A stretch of 64,000 nt of DNA from Saksenaea vasiformis B4078. Its lineage: Eukaryota > Mucoromycota > Mucoromycetes > Mucorales > Saksenaeaceae. Both the position numbers and the translations under genes were made by a program. The notes under the pieces are model-generated. The model ran no database searches. It had not been told where the DNA came from and saw nothing but the letters and a program-made list of their open reading frames with translations. Positions within the stretch are counted from its first letter, which is position 1; each line of letters opens with the position of its first letter. Positions 45,570-57,093 of the stretch are shown in pieces. Location of the stretch: contig JNDT01002371.1 in the NCBI GenBank assembly GCA_000697055.1, forward strand, positions 1-64,000. Reading direction: 5' to 3'.

Positions 45570-46566
45570 TATATTTTGTCATGATCTTGTGCAGACTTTA
45601 AAAGTCGAAATGGGATGCGCAGTTAATAAAGATACGCATAGATAACTAGTAATAGTAACTGTGGACTAGTGGTATACTGAGGAGTAACAACAGAAGATAT
45701 TCATAGGTGGAAGATGTAGAAAGCTACATCAACTGGGGTGCTTCACTACAGTAAGGCAGCAACATATTATGTATTCATTTTTATCTGTTTCATTATACAA
45801 TTCGACTACCACAACTACTGCATTTGAGACTCCCATGTACATCTTAGGATCGTAATGAACGTTTTGATACTGTTGACCTTGAATAAGTCCAAGAAATAGA
45901 TATCAACTTGGTAGATATTTTAAAGGGGGACCTCAAGAAGAGACTCTGCAGTATCATCCACCACGCCGCATATGTTTCCTCACATTTCGTGCGTTGGCTA
46001 ATTAACAGCCAGTATCAATTGGACAGCTGACGTGTACAATTGCTTGTGCAGAAAAGACCTGCAACATCTGCCTTTATTTTTCCTTTCTCTGTCGGCAAAC
46101 AATCGAATCCAATCACAACAAGACTTGTGCGCCATTCTCTCTGAGTACGTAGACCTTTTCGCTCATTAGTGTAAAAAATAAAAGCAGTGCAGAAGATTGC
46201 TGCTTCATCTCAATGTACGTTTCGTTGATACAAAAATATCAATTTCTCTGCGCAAAAGGTTCCTTCGAATAAGGTGGAGTTCATGGCAGTAAAAGTGCAG
46301 CGATCATACGAGAATCCTTTGTAACTTCAGTAAACTTCTATTTTACCGTAATCCGTTCAGGCACATAGAAAATATAAATAGAGAAGTTAATTGCAAAAGA
46401 ATAAAGGACATCTTTTCGATCCTTATTTTATTTATCTTATCGTTTCTCTGATCCCCTGTGGGTTTAACCGGCCGGCTGCGTTTATAGTGATTCGGAAGAA
46501 AACCCAGATCAACGGAAACGACACGCTAAGGACACGACATTTTTGAAAAAATCGGCAAAAGATATT
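45570..46566. other. Intergenic, nothing recognised
   Basis: HIR1 3' flank and accessory DNA. No coherent frame or repeat stands out. The pol III terminator of the neighbouring tRNA gene falls at 46557-46560 (TTTT on the minus strand). Confidence 0.4.
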
Positions 46567-46637
46567 TCCCCAACGGGGAATCGAACCCCGGCCGTCGGTG
46601 TGAGAGACCGAAATCCTGACCACTGGACCATTGAGGA
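46567..46637 (-). tRNA. tRNA-Glu (CTC)
   Basis: The 71-base minus-strand sequence folds as a full cloverleaf. The acceptor stem pairs TCCTCAA with TTGGGGA (one T-G pair). The D arm is GTCC/GGAT, and the anticodon stem TCGGT/ACCGA closes loop CTCTCAC with anticodon CTC. The variable loop has four bases, and the T arm pairs CGGGG with CCCCG around TTCGATT. Internal promoter boxes A and B are in place. TTTT seven bases downstream would terminate RNA polymerase III. There is no intron and no encoded CCA. Confidence 0.96.
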
Positions 46638-46689
46638 AGCTTATATTTACAGAACTAAGCAATAATACATAGTACAATTGAAATAGGAT

Positions 46690-47460
46690 CCCGGAAGTTT
46701 TTACTTTTATATATGTAATTAAGTTTTTTTCTTTATTTTTTATTATATAAATAGATAATCATATATTTATAAATATATTTTAGATAGTTTTTAAAATATT
46801 TAAATTTTTTTTATTTTGTTAAAGTCAGTTTTTTATAAAGCAATTTAAAATATCAATATAAAACTAATAATAAAAAAAAAGAAAGTTGATAATAGTAAGT
46901 ATTTTAAAATAGCTATCTTCAAGATCTTTGACAATGTACTGCAATGATATGTAACTAATTAGTAATAAATTAATTTTAAAATAAGTAACAATTGACATTC
47001 ATAGAGACATTCAATAATGGTAACAAAAGAAAACTTTTTTTAGTAACATTTTAAAGATTTAGTAATGTTTAGCATTTGTCATAGTTTTTATTCAGTTTAT
47101 TACCATTTAAAATTACTATTTAAAATTACAAAAAATTAGCAAATATATGGTTCAAGTAAGTCATTCTACGATGGTATTATAATGATTAAATGAAAAAGAA
47201 AGCAAAATAAGTAACAGACAGACAAATCTGAAATGATTCAATACTTATAAAAAATATTGACATACAGGCATATAATATATTACAGAACTAGAACTATTTA
47301 AAGTCTAAAGTACTTTGCAGTATTCAAAAAAAAGACATGTATAAATGAAGCCAAAAAAATGCAAATATGGTTGTATAACTTTTAAGGCGGATAAATATCC
47401 TATTACACCAAAGTTTACTTCAAGGTGCTAATTAAGCTAGCCGAACTTACCGTATTACTA
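46690..47460. other. AT-rich block beside the tRNA gene
   Basis: About 770 bases are strikingly richer in A and T than the flanks, with many short A and T runs and repeated words such as ttttaaa and aaatatt. No frame longer than a few dozen codons and no recognisable gene is present. It begins about 50 bases upstream of the tRNA-Glu 5' end. Possible origins are a mitochondrial DNA fragment, an eroded tRNA-targeting retroelement or a local isochore. Confidence 0.7.
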
Positions 47461-47666
47461 AAGAGTATAATGAAAAATAAGGTTGACATATGGATTCACC
47501 ATATTCGGATAAAATCCGCACAAAATTTTCGATAAAACGATGAAGAGGTACTTCTTCGTATCATTCGGTATGACCAAGTCTAGGGCGCAGCGAGACGTTT
47601 GAATCCCCGTCATTTGGCTAAATTTCGCACAGCGTTATCAGTACCCATACCTCTCTCTTTTCCAAC

Positions 47667-48884
47667 ATGTCTCGCAAATTGACAACCGCTGCTGAACGCG
47701 AAGCTTTTCTTGACAAGTTTGACAACTTCTTGTTTGATTGTGATGGTAAATGCAACATTTCCGATAAGCGACCCTTGTCTCATGTTACCTAGGTGTGTTG
47801 TGGCATGGGCCTGCCGTGCTACCGGGGATCCCAAAGGCTATGGAAATGCTTCGACAAAAAGGTAAATGGGCTACTGACTTCAGTGTGGTAAACAGTTTCT
47901 CAGGAAAGCGCGTGTTTTTCGTGACCAATAACAGCACCCAATCGAGACAATCCTTTTTACAAAAGTTCAAAAACTTCGGCATTGAGGCTCATTTGGTAGA
48001 ATAGAAGAAAAGCAAAAGCTATTATTTCTAACGTATCTATTTAGGACGAGATTGCCAGTTCTGCCTTCGCCACAGCTGCCTATTTGAAGCATATCGTGAA
48101 GTTCCCGGCTGACAAAAAGGTCTACATTATTGGCATGGCTGGTATTCGGGAGGAACTTACCGCAGAAGGAATCAGAACTGCGGGCGCTGAGGTAACTACA
48201 TCGTTTATTAAATAAAATAGTAACGGTAGCGCCTTTAGGAGGACAGCGGTCTATTTGATAATGATCCCATCGTTCCTGACCCTGAAGTCGGTGCTGTTGT
48301 CATCGGACTTGACACTCAGGTCAACTACAAGAAGTTTAACAAAGCCTTCTTTTATCTTCGTAACAATCCTGGATGCCACTTCATCGTAACAAACGAGGAT
48401 ACCACCTTCCCAACACATGGAACCTTGCAGCCTGGTAAGATAGATGCAGTGATATTTGACAGCTAAACTAAACTCACATGTATTAGGTGCGGGATCAATT
48501 GCTGCAACGATCATTACGGCGTTAAACAGAAGACCTGACGTAGTGCTAGGAAAGCCAGCACAAAACATGCTTCAAACCATCTTCGCAGAGTATGATCGAT
48601 TTTCTTTTTACTAGTTATTATTCTAATTTTTTTTTTCTTGTGCAGATACAATCTCGATCCAAGCAAAACTTGCATGATTGGTGATCGTTTGGATACAGAC
48701 ATTGATTTCGGATTGAAAGGTGGTATTGAAACACTATGCGTGTTGACTGGTAAGATGAATATGGGCTTGCTGAGGGTTTATTGACGGTGTTGCAGGTGTC
48801 ACTACGGAAGAGGAACTGTTGTCACCAACAAACCTTATCAAGCCGACGTACTATATCCAAGGCGTTGCCGATTTTGCACTCTAG
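47667..48884 (+). CDS. PHO13: HAD-family phosphatase of the PHO13/PGP type
   Basis: HAD superfamily IIA hydrolase (4-nitrophenylphosphatase/phosphoglycolate phosphatase group) that removes phosphate from 2-phosphoglycolate and related metabolic side products. Eight exons keep frame: 47667-47745, 47793-47861, 47904-47995, 48045-48191, 48239-48434, 48487-48589, 48646-48749 and 48796-48884, giving 292 residues. Motif I is FLFDCDGVLWHG with the nucleophile Asp and acid/base Asp. Motif II is [10 protein letters not shown]. The C2 cap contains [11 protein letters not shown]. Motif III Lys lies in [10 protein letters not shown] and motif IV is [13 protein letters not shown]. The protein is cytosolic with no leader. 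Confidence 0.95.
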
Positions 48885-49727
48885 ACTTATAGATAACAAT
48901 GTCCTCCACCAAGTTCTGCAAGCATATCGATGAAGAACTTGGATGCAACACGATTCCAAAAATAGAGACACGACTTAAGAAAATAAACTGAGCGAAAAAG
49001 CGAATAGCTAATGGAATGGCCGTTATGCTTAATGCAACCTGTCTTGGTAGTAGCTCTTGTATTGCTCATGATCCGATTGTTTTCCATTCACAGAGATATG
49101 TGGCAAAGGGCACTGGTATGCTGCACATCGATATCTAACACTTGTAAGCATTAGTATATGAATTGCGGTTTGTTTTTGAACAGTGACCGATAGATAACTT
49201 GGCCAACAGTAACGGCTGTTGCGGAAAGCATCGACAAGGAACTGCTATCAAGGCAATGTTCCTGTTCATTATAGCACTATCCATTTTCAATAGTATACAG
49301 CACGATGCTGCTTTTCGCTGAGCACAACAGCACAGAAAGGGTAATTTAGCTACATAAAGCTTGGGTGTCCGTAACGTACGATGTATATCCATAGAGAACA
49401 ATGGGAACAAGTAATGTACAACGCTTGAATGAACACTTTGGTCGCTTGACGTACCTTTCACGTCAGTTGACAGCTAGCATGTACTCTCGTTATCCTACTG
49501 GGTCATGAAAGCGGGGTTATAACAGTAGGCCGTCTTTCCGTTACTATGTGCTGCCATGTAAACCCTTCTTCTTGGATCTACGTCCTTTAGAAACCAAGTT
49601 GTAAGCCAAACATAGCTAAAGGCGAGGATCGATACAATAACGATAAGGCTTATTTTTTCTTTTTTTTTTTTCTCTGGCTTGCAGCTTGGTTTCTCAGAAC
49701 TTTCGCGGCTCTACATTTCAATATCCG
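48885..49727. other. Intergenic, nothing recognised
   Basis: 3' flank of the phosphatase gene plus accessory DNA with a poly-T run near 49660. No domain-bearing frame was found. Confidence 0.4.
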
Positions 49728-49791
49728 CCACGGAGCCCACGGTCAGGCTCGCCTGCGGTGTCTGTGGTATTCTGCGCCAATAAAAATGACG

Positions 49792-49887
49792 AGTTAATCT
49801 TCGGAATCAAAAATCAGCGAATGAATATCTCAAGTTAATCTCCGGATGTTAAAGACAGCAAATAAAATCGCTCAGTTAATCTTCGGA
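49792..49887 (+). repeat. Three copies of AGTTAATCTYCGGA at exact 41-base spacing
   Basis: The 14-base word starts at 49792, 49833 and 49874. Copies 1 and 3 are identical and copy 2 has one C for T. The spacers share a loose pattern rich in A (aaaatcagcgaatgaat, aaagacagcaaataaaat). The last copy ends five bases before the ATG of a small reading frame at 49893. Confidence 0.85.
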
Positions 49888-49892
49888 CTTCT

Positions 49893-50102
49893 ATGGCGAC
49901 GGAGCTCCAAAAACAAGCTTGCTTCTTGCTGTCAGCTGTGAACGCTCCGCAAGAGCAACACAACGACCACCTGCATCATGAAGAAGTATTCGCTTCCGTT
50001 GATGCCAACGTTTCAAAGGAGATTTTCGAAGAAGACGAGGTAGTAGCAAATCTTTTTGAGCCCTATTTTCAGCAATTGCGGAAAAAAATGAGTGCGAAAT
50101 GA
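49893..50102 (+). CDS. Small hypothetical acidic protein, 69 residues
   Basis: An intronless frame from MATELQKQACFLLSAVNAPQ to FEPYFQQLRKKMSAK. It is acidic in the middle (IFEEDEVVANLF) and probably helical, with no signal or membrane segment. No family is recognised. It begins just after the triple 41-base repeat and about 0.7 kb upstream of Fanzor D. It could be a small accessory gene of the same unit or the last exon of something older. Composition and a plausible ATG are the only support. Confidence 0.35.
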   Translation: MATELQKQACFLLSAVNAPQEQHNDHLHHEEVFASVDANVSKEIFEEDEVVANLFEPYFQQLRKKMSAK

Positions 50103-50771
50103 GGAAATCTACCATACCAGTGGTGTAACGGCAACCGTTAATGGTATACAAGAATCTAACAGGCATAGAGGTTCTTAATCTTTGTTTCTTTACTGTTAAA
50201 TATTTTTCAAGACAGTAAAATGGATGGTAGGCTGGCACATGAGTTGCACAAGCCAATTGCGTTTTTTAAAAACGCATAATCAGTATTCTCTTGATCTAAC
50301 GTTGTTGTATTGCTCATGCCTAATCTGCCATCTGGATCCTGAGCCTATCTATTCGAAATATTCAAAACGAAAAAAGATGTTATGGTCTGGATGACCGGTT
50401 ATTGGTCAGAGGACCCAATGACAGAGAAAATGACACTTCTTATCATTTTCAATTGGTATCAATGTGAAAGTTGTAGAAAGATATCTCTCGGTCACCGTTG
50501 CATAACTCTGGACAGATTGCTCTTGTGCTTATCCCAGTAGTTGCTTGTATGTATATTTGAATGTAGCTGTCTGTCAATACGGCGTCATTGACAAAGATAA
50601 CTGCCTGTTTGCACTGGCCATACCTTGCTGAAAGGCTCAGCAGACACGGAGGCGCAAAGTGTTAGTCAAGCAGCGTCCCATCATGCATAATAAAAGAACA
50701 GTCCTACGAATTCACATATATTCCATCTAACTATTTGACAACAAATCTCCCTTCCTTTTTATTCCCAAAAG
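50103..50771. other. Upstream region of Fanzor D, nothing recognised
   Basis: No coherent coding exon is visible. A TATA-like word (cacatatattcc) lies near 50713, about 60 bases before the Fanzor D start. Confidence 0.4.
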
Positions 50772-53700
50772 ATGGACAGACAACGCAGCGAAGTTGAAGA
50801 GCCCCCGCTCCGCAGGAGACGGTATGGGTATCAGGAAACACCCCTCTCGCAGTTGCCTGGTCGCGACCACTCGTTTGTTCGAAAATTGAAGCTTTGTAAT
50901 TTTCTGCAGGAGGACTACAAACAACTAAGGGTATCATTGTACCATGGAATTCTCATAAAAACTATTTCAAATATGTTAAGCACAAGATGATATAGGGAGT
51001 TCTTCGTTCAGTGGCAGAAGAATACGCTACCGCCTGTCAGTGTGCGATGCTTCTGGTCAATTTACATATCCATCGTTGGATCAATGGCGACTTCGAGACT
51101 TTCCCTCCTCTCAATGATGAATTCTTCTTCATTTCCGCGTTTAAAATGATCCTGACCCGAGACCCCAGCACAAACGTTCGCGTTGCGTTTGTATGTAGCG
51201 ACGTTAGGAAGTTATCAAGATAAACTAAATCTGCTTTCATGATCAATAGTCCAACTACCGCTGGTGTTATGACCTACGACAGACTTTCGAAAACTTCTTC
51301 GATAGTTGCAGAATGAACCCAGCGACGGGAGAAGGTATACATGTAAACTTGTAAAGCTAACTAAACTTACAACTTCTGTAGCAAACTATCGGTTTCCCAC
51401 ATTAACGTACATGTTGAGAGAGCTGGCCCCGTCATTTGCGGGGAAAATAGTCAGCAGTGAGTGAAACCATCCGAAAGAAAAATGAACACAAACTTTTGTG
51501 TGTTTGTAGACACTTACATGCATATCACATCGAATCTTCATATATATATGAAGCGAACGTTCCTTGCTTTTTTTGATGAACTGTTTGCGAACCATCCGCA
51601 AAATCAGCAACACGATGCAAAAAGCTTAGGTATTACTCGACTACAGAATGTATTTACTTCAGATTGCTTACGGTGTATCGTCTTGCTTCCAATTTGTAGC
51701 ATCCAGATGTGTTCGGGGAATAACGGTGCAAGAACTTTTTGACCGTAGTGCATGGACAACTTTGGACGATGACTCAATCACCGACCTCGAAGTCTTTTAT
51801 GAGTATGACAAGACAAGATATCAACTTATTCTCTTCCCCAAGATTACTTACCGTTGGGAACTTCCTAGAGAGTTTCAGAATGTTTACCAGGAAAACCTTG
51901 GCAATGTCGATATAACTGCAGACCTCAGTGATGATGAAAACCAGCGGTTGCTTCCCTCTATGCTTCGTCTCTCAGCATTGATGCTTAAGCAAACAAATGA
52001 ACTCAATGGAAAAGGCTGGACTCTCGTTCCAATGGCTAAAAACCAGATTGGTAAGCTGAAACCTAGCGACCTTGTTTGAACCATAATATGACCTAAGCAA
52101 TAATACTACGCTAGGTTACTTCCCCGTAACCGGTAAAACACTTTACTGGGCGCTTAAAGACATTACCACCGATCTCCCGGAAAATCTAGCGGTAGGTGTC
52201 TCGTAAAAAAACCATAGATTGACCAAAGAAAAAATTGGCACTCTTACGTTAGGGTCCTTTGCAAGGCTTTCATACCTTCAATAATGCGCTCAAGGACATG
52301 ATATACCGCGAACAGCTTTGGGAAACAATTTTCTGTCTTGATAGAGTGATGCCTCGCCGCCGCCGGGCACAAGGTTTGGCTATATTCAACCGCATGGAAG
52401 TAACGTCCTTACATTTTTCATATAAGGGATAAACAACGATGAGCTACCAGAGGTAGAGTTTGATTGTGGCTTTGAGACGGATGGCGTTATGGTGGCAGTC
52501 AGATTTAAATCTCGCAAACCAAACCAAGGTCAGTCCAGTCTTTGTTTTACCATGAAGTACGTTAACGCAAAAATTGCATGTCAGCATCTTATCCGTTTTC
52601 TCAAAGAGACTTTCAGTTCCTTCCTCGCGACAGGGATTTCTCTAATCTGCAACATGGCATCTATCATCTGAAGAAAGAACCAAGGGGCTTAACAGCCGCG
52701 CGCGACTTAGATCCTGACATAACTCGTATAGTGGGGATCGATCCTGGTATGCTACTTGCTATAGGATTCAACAAAGGCTACATTTATATTTCGCAGGTAT
52801 TCGTTCGCTTGTAACCGCTGTGGACACGGCGGACGATCTCCATGAGGAAGAGGCAAGAAATAATCATACATTTACCATTACGAACGATTATTATCAGTAA
52901 GAGAGCAATATCCGTACATAGCCAGCGCAATAACTGCGTATTTTTTTAGATCCAGCTCCAAATTTAACTGGAGCCTTCAGCTAGAAAGGAAGAATCGTGA
53001 AATCGCCGATATGCAGGAAGTCTACGATCGTCTGTCGGAACACCCTAAGACGGCTTCATCTGTTCTGGAATTCCAGCGATTTCTCACGGCACAATTTAGC
53101 GAAAAACAGAGGTAGCTGTAGAATATTCTTGTCAATATGTGGTCGTATTGAATGGATTTTTTCCAGGACGGATGAGTTCAACCGTCATTACAGACACAGG
53201 GAAAGGCGTGCCTTGCAGGACTCTTCCAGAAGTATGACCATGGACATTATCGCAGACCAGGTCGGGGGATTTTATCCCAATTCAACTCTGGTGAGCATTT
53301 GACTGCTTACTTTTCATTCATTAATTATCTCTCTGCGTCAGCCTCCAGTTGCAAATGTGAAAAAACAGAACAAAAAAGCGCGGTATCGCCAACGTCGTCA
53401 GCATCGTGAGGCACAAAACAGTAGACGTGACCAGCGGCGGGCATTTGTAGCATACGGAGATGCCGACCTGCATAGTGGAGGCTATAAGACATATGCACCG
53501 TTACCGGTGAAGGTGAGAGTGTTGAAGTTCTCTTGGTAGTGAGAATCCTATTAATATTTACTATCCATGTGTAGACCTTTCGCAAGGTGCTAGCACAGCG
53601 ATGTCCAGTCATATGCGTAGACGAGTACAAAACCAGCAAAGTATGCAGCATATGTCATCACGACACAGTCGATTTCCGTGACTATAACATGCAACTGTGT

Positions 53701-54181
53701 AATCATCGGTATGTTTGGGAAACAAATGGACACAGTGGAAACCTGACTCATATGAATTGATCTCTAGTAAGAAGTATATCAGACGCCGGCATCACAAGCA
53801 CAAACGTCAATATTGCTTAAGTGACGACGAGCAGATTATGCATCTAAGCAGTGAATGCCCCAATAGACGCCAACCCGGTATGATTTAGTCCGGCTGGTAT
53901 AAATATTTCTTTAACACAGGAATAGCTCGCAACAATTATAGAAATATCGTCTATCCTATCCGACTGTGCCCTCAGTGCGCATATGATAGACGAGGAATTA
54001 GAACATCTCTAGTAAGTCGTACTGCTTGGCTTGACACGTTGATTCTTGACTATTTGATTAGTTTTGGAATAGAGATGTTAATGCCGGCCGAAACATTCGT
54101 GATATATTTGTTCGCTACATCGAATCAGGATGCCAATTAGCATCTCGCCCGGCAGCACTGTCCAGGACAGTTAGGCAGTAA
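50772..54181 (+). CDS. Fanzor D: TnpB-like RNA-guided nuclease, nearly intact
   Basis: Eukaryotic TnpB relative, about 830 residues in 18 exons: 50772-50930, 50996-51190, 51250-51334, 51382-51456, 51510-51629, 51663-52050, 52115-52191, 52253-52373, 52427-52528, 52585-52796, 52853-52896, 52950-53111, 53167-53290, 53342-53512, 53575-53708, 53768-53877, 53920-54011 and 54062-54181. RuvC-I is RIVGIDPGMLLAIGF, RuvC-II is VICVDEYKTSKVCSIC, zinc-ribbon pairs are CSIC and CPQC, and RuvC-III is FWNRDVNAGRNIRD. All three catalytic acids are present. A basic Arg/Lys tract precedes RuvC-II, as in the family. It lacks the N-terminal zinc knuckles of copies A and C, so it belongs to a different branch. Every junction keeps frame except 51629/51663, which is off by one base. 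The exon 8/9 join uses a weak donor (GTTTGG). Nuclear action with a guide RNA is inferred from the family. Confidence 0.85.
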
Positions 54182-54212
54182 GGAACTGCTCACTCGTCAC
54201 TTTGTATGACAG

Positions 54213-54263
54213 GTAAGGACTGGATCTGATTTCCGTAAGTGGTCTAACAATCGGGGATTTCAG
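54213..54263 (+). other. Predicted 3'-UTR intron of Fanzor D
   Basis: Thirty-one bases after the stop, donor GACAG/GTAAGG is followed by a branch-like GGTCTAACAATC and acceptor GATTTCAG/GGC, 51 bases in all. These are among the best splice signals in the locus. Confidence 0.6.
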
Positions 54264-54720
54264 GGCTACAGATATGGTCACGGAGCCCATGGTTTTCACT
54301 GTGCCGAATAAGGAGTAACTTGATCATTAACCTTTGGACAACTAAAAATGTCCATACGACACGAGCATATGTATTATTCTCACCATCTTTTCCCGCGCCT
54401 GATTTCTGCATTCGATATTCTAGGAGGAACTCATGTGCCCTTCACCGAGAAATATAATTTTCAGGGAAAACAATAATGTCGGTGGTCATCCAACTTGCAG
54501 GATCATCGTCCTATTTTTTCTTTTACTCCCAATCACCACGGATAATATCACGATGTTTTGTAAGCGGTTAATCCTATTGCCTTGCCAAAAAAAATGAAGC
54601 CGACCGCACTGTTAAACTATATAGACGCGCAAGGACACTGTTGTCCGCATTAACCTTTCTACATCCATGTACGACCTTATTGTATCTCATAAGTCTCGTT
54701 CATACATGTATATATAAACC
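54264..54720. other. Intergenic, nothing recognised
   Basis: Convergent 3' flanks of Fanzor D and the BORC5-like gene. It contains a partner of a 15-base direct repeat (see findings) at 54278-54292. Confidence 0.4.
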
Positions 54721-56237
54721 CTAATCCTTATGGTCACTTCTTTCTGATAGAATCCGTAACCGACTCGTAATCAATGTCCCCGCAGGTTGTTCAGGTGTTT
54801 CTACCCATGAACATGATCTACCGTCTTCCTCTTCTGGTTGCCAGTACCGTGAGACAGATTCGGTCGATAAAGCGGGTGGGTCTATCGCGGATCGCATGGA
54901 TTTGTTTATTGTTGGCCGTGCTCGTATCACACGTTGATGCAACTGATCAAGCTCTGGCCATCGCTGCGCAAAAGACGTATGACCTATTCGATCTTCAGGG
55001 TCCAAATGTTGTTCTAGTCTTCGTAGGGTATTAAAGATATCCGCCGCATAAGTCCTTGTCTGCTGCGCCTGCGCTTTCAAGTTGTGTGCTATTTACTTCC
55101 TTTAGTACAAAGAACCAACTGTTAAGCGGCATTGGAACCTTCACTTAGTCGTTCCGAAGCGGCCCGTGCCTGATTTAAGGCAGTAGAGAGTGCTTGTGTC
55201 GTACGAAGGCTCAATTCATCCACGTATTTAATTCGTTGAAGTAAAATTTTCTATTGCAACCTGTTAATGGACGCATATCCAATATTTGATAGTAACTAGT
55301 TTACCTGCTCTCGACTGATCTCAGATACCCATTCTCGACTATGCTTTTGCAATCCCCACAAAATTTCCGTCAATGGTTCGTGCCCTACTTCTCAAGAAGA
55401 AAACATCTCTAAATACATGTGCTAATTTCCTGCACTAACTTACACGCATCATGGCCAAGATATTTCAGCGGTCGATGATCATTGCGAATACCTAGCAAAC
55501 CTTCGAGACTAAAACTGGAACGTTTTGCCTCTTTTATAAAGGGTTCCATCTGTTGTTGAGAAGCCAATGAATGAATATTCCTTTATGCGCTTAATGTAGC
55601 CTTCCTACCAGCTTGATCCGATGTAGTGGTGCTAGATCTTCTTCCTCTTCCGTCTCCGGCGCCGATACAACTTGTATCACACCCTACAACAGCATCGTCA
55701 TTACCATACTCGCCGTTACAGAATGTTACATGCCTTGTCTTCTTCAGCGGGACTATTCGAATTCTCATCCTCGCTTTCACCTACTGCTGTTATTCAGTTT
55801 GATGTCACAAAGGAAGATAGCATGTTCTTATTTACTGTTGGTGTCAACGATAGACGATGCTTTCGAAAACTCATCTACATTATCATGGGGCGCAGCCGAT
55901 TCAGAAGCAGGGAGCCGGCCCTCGGTGCTGTGGCATCTGGTGAGAGTTGGTTGCTGCGATAAATCGGGCAGGTATAATTCCGACAATGGACGTCGTTGTC
56001 GTTCAAGGCGTTGACGAATATACTGCTGAGGTTTAAGTTCAGCTGATTGATCTTGACCCTGTCATGAATCATAAAGGAACTAATCAGCAGAGAAATCTCA
56101 GTGTGGCGCTGGCGAACGTTTACCATAAAGAAGCCCGAGGTATAAAAGTCAGCGCATAAGCGGACTGGGCTGTCAATGTTCAGTCTCGAAAGGATGTGAC
56201 GGTCCCGCAACGTCTCTGGATTGATTTGTGCTGACAC
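54721..56237 (-). CDS. Coiled-coil protein resembling BORC subunit 5
   Basis: Eight exons on the minus strand keep frame: 56124-56237, 55836-56058, 55734-55780, 55609-55683, 55444-55549, 55305-55387, 55139-55250 and 54721-55088, giving 375 residues. An acidic middle (DNVDEF, EDENSNSPAEED, PETEEEEDL) precedes a helical region. That region includes EILWGLQKHSREWVSEISRE, ILLQRIKYVDELSLRTTQAL and the later DIFNTLRRLEQHLDPEDR. The order RIK-x-D...YA...ILRR...L.PE-R recalls the C-terminal half of animal BORCS5 (Loh12CR1), a subunit of the BORC complex that couples lysosomes to Arl8 and kinesin. That match is from memory of the pattern and is tentative. The join 55734/55683 requires a GC donor (AAG/GCATGT). 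The C-terminal 60 residues look unstructured. Confidence 0.6.
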
Positions 56238-57093
56238 GGCATAAAAAGTAGTATTGCTACATACTTTCTAATAGAGATCAATTATTTACCGATAATGTTC
56301 TGCTCACACAGTTGACTCTCACGTATCCAATGAAAATGGTCTACATGGGTTGAACCCTAGATTTCCGAGGTTACGAAGTATAAGGTGATCGTATTAGAGC
56401 ACTCTGCCTATCATATATCGCTTTTGTACTATAAGACGGTATCTTGGTAACTTCAGCATGAGATTGGCAGCCATGCAGGGACTTTTGCAATTTACCTTCA
56501 TAAGATCTACCTGATTAAGAAATTCAGGACCAACGTCGTCTTCTGGCTGAAATCCGTGTCATTTTGACGTATACACCTGTAGTGTGTCATTTCACGCTCG
56601 TGGACAAAGATAGTTTCTTCCGTAGTAATAGAACACAGGAGCCTTTGTATCAAAAGGGACCTAAGATGTGGGTATACCACCTTTAATGAAGCGGTTTCTA
56701 CAGAAAGGACGTGGACGATAGCTTTAACGAACGCCATTTTAAGTAGGACAAAAATCTTTAAAACAAGAAGGAATCAAGAAATGTAATCAATCTATTCGAT
56801 CTCCTCCGGAACAATATATTGCTGTAGACCGCACTTTAAGTTGCAGATACTTCGTAGAACGATTCCTTATTATGGAGCCAGCACAGCTCAAAGGCCAGAT
56901 CTTCGCATCGGACTTTGATGACTAGTTTACTAAGGACGGGACCCGGGTACGTTAAGGTTATAACGGTGCTCCATGAGAAATTAGAGATACATATACAGAG
57001 GCTGAGCAATAAGATGCAGACGGTTGCTTCCACCGTAATATGATAAGAGAAGAACATTACCGATATGCGATAACTTGTCAGAAAGACAATAGC
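56238..57093. other. Intergenic, nothing recognised
   Basis: Short frames only (for example 56507-56737 on the minus strand). The BORC5-like promoter should lie just above 56237. Confidence 0.4.

Noticed and set aside
49792..49887. CRISPR-like periodic repeats
   Set aside because: Three short words at 41-base spacing in a eukaryotic locus without cas genes; spacers share composition and are not unique inserts.
50110..50190. tRNA-like stretch (GTGGTGTAACGGC...GAGGTTC)
   Set aside because: D-arm and T-arm words occur, but no acceptor stem, anticodon stem or T-stem pairs form; only the true tRNA-Glu at 46567-46637 folds.
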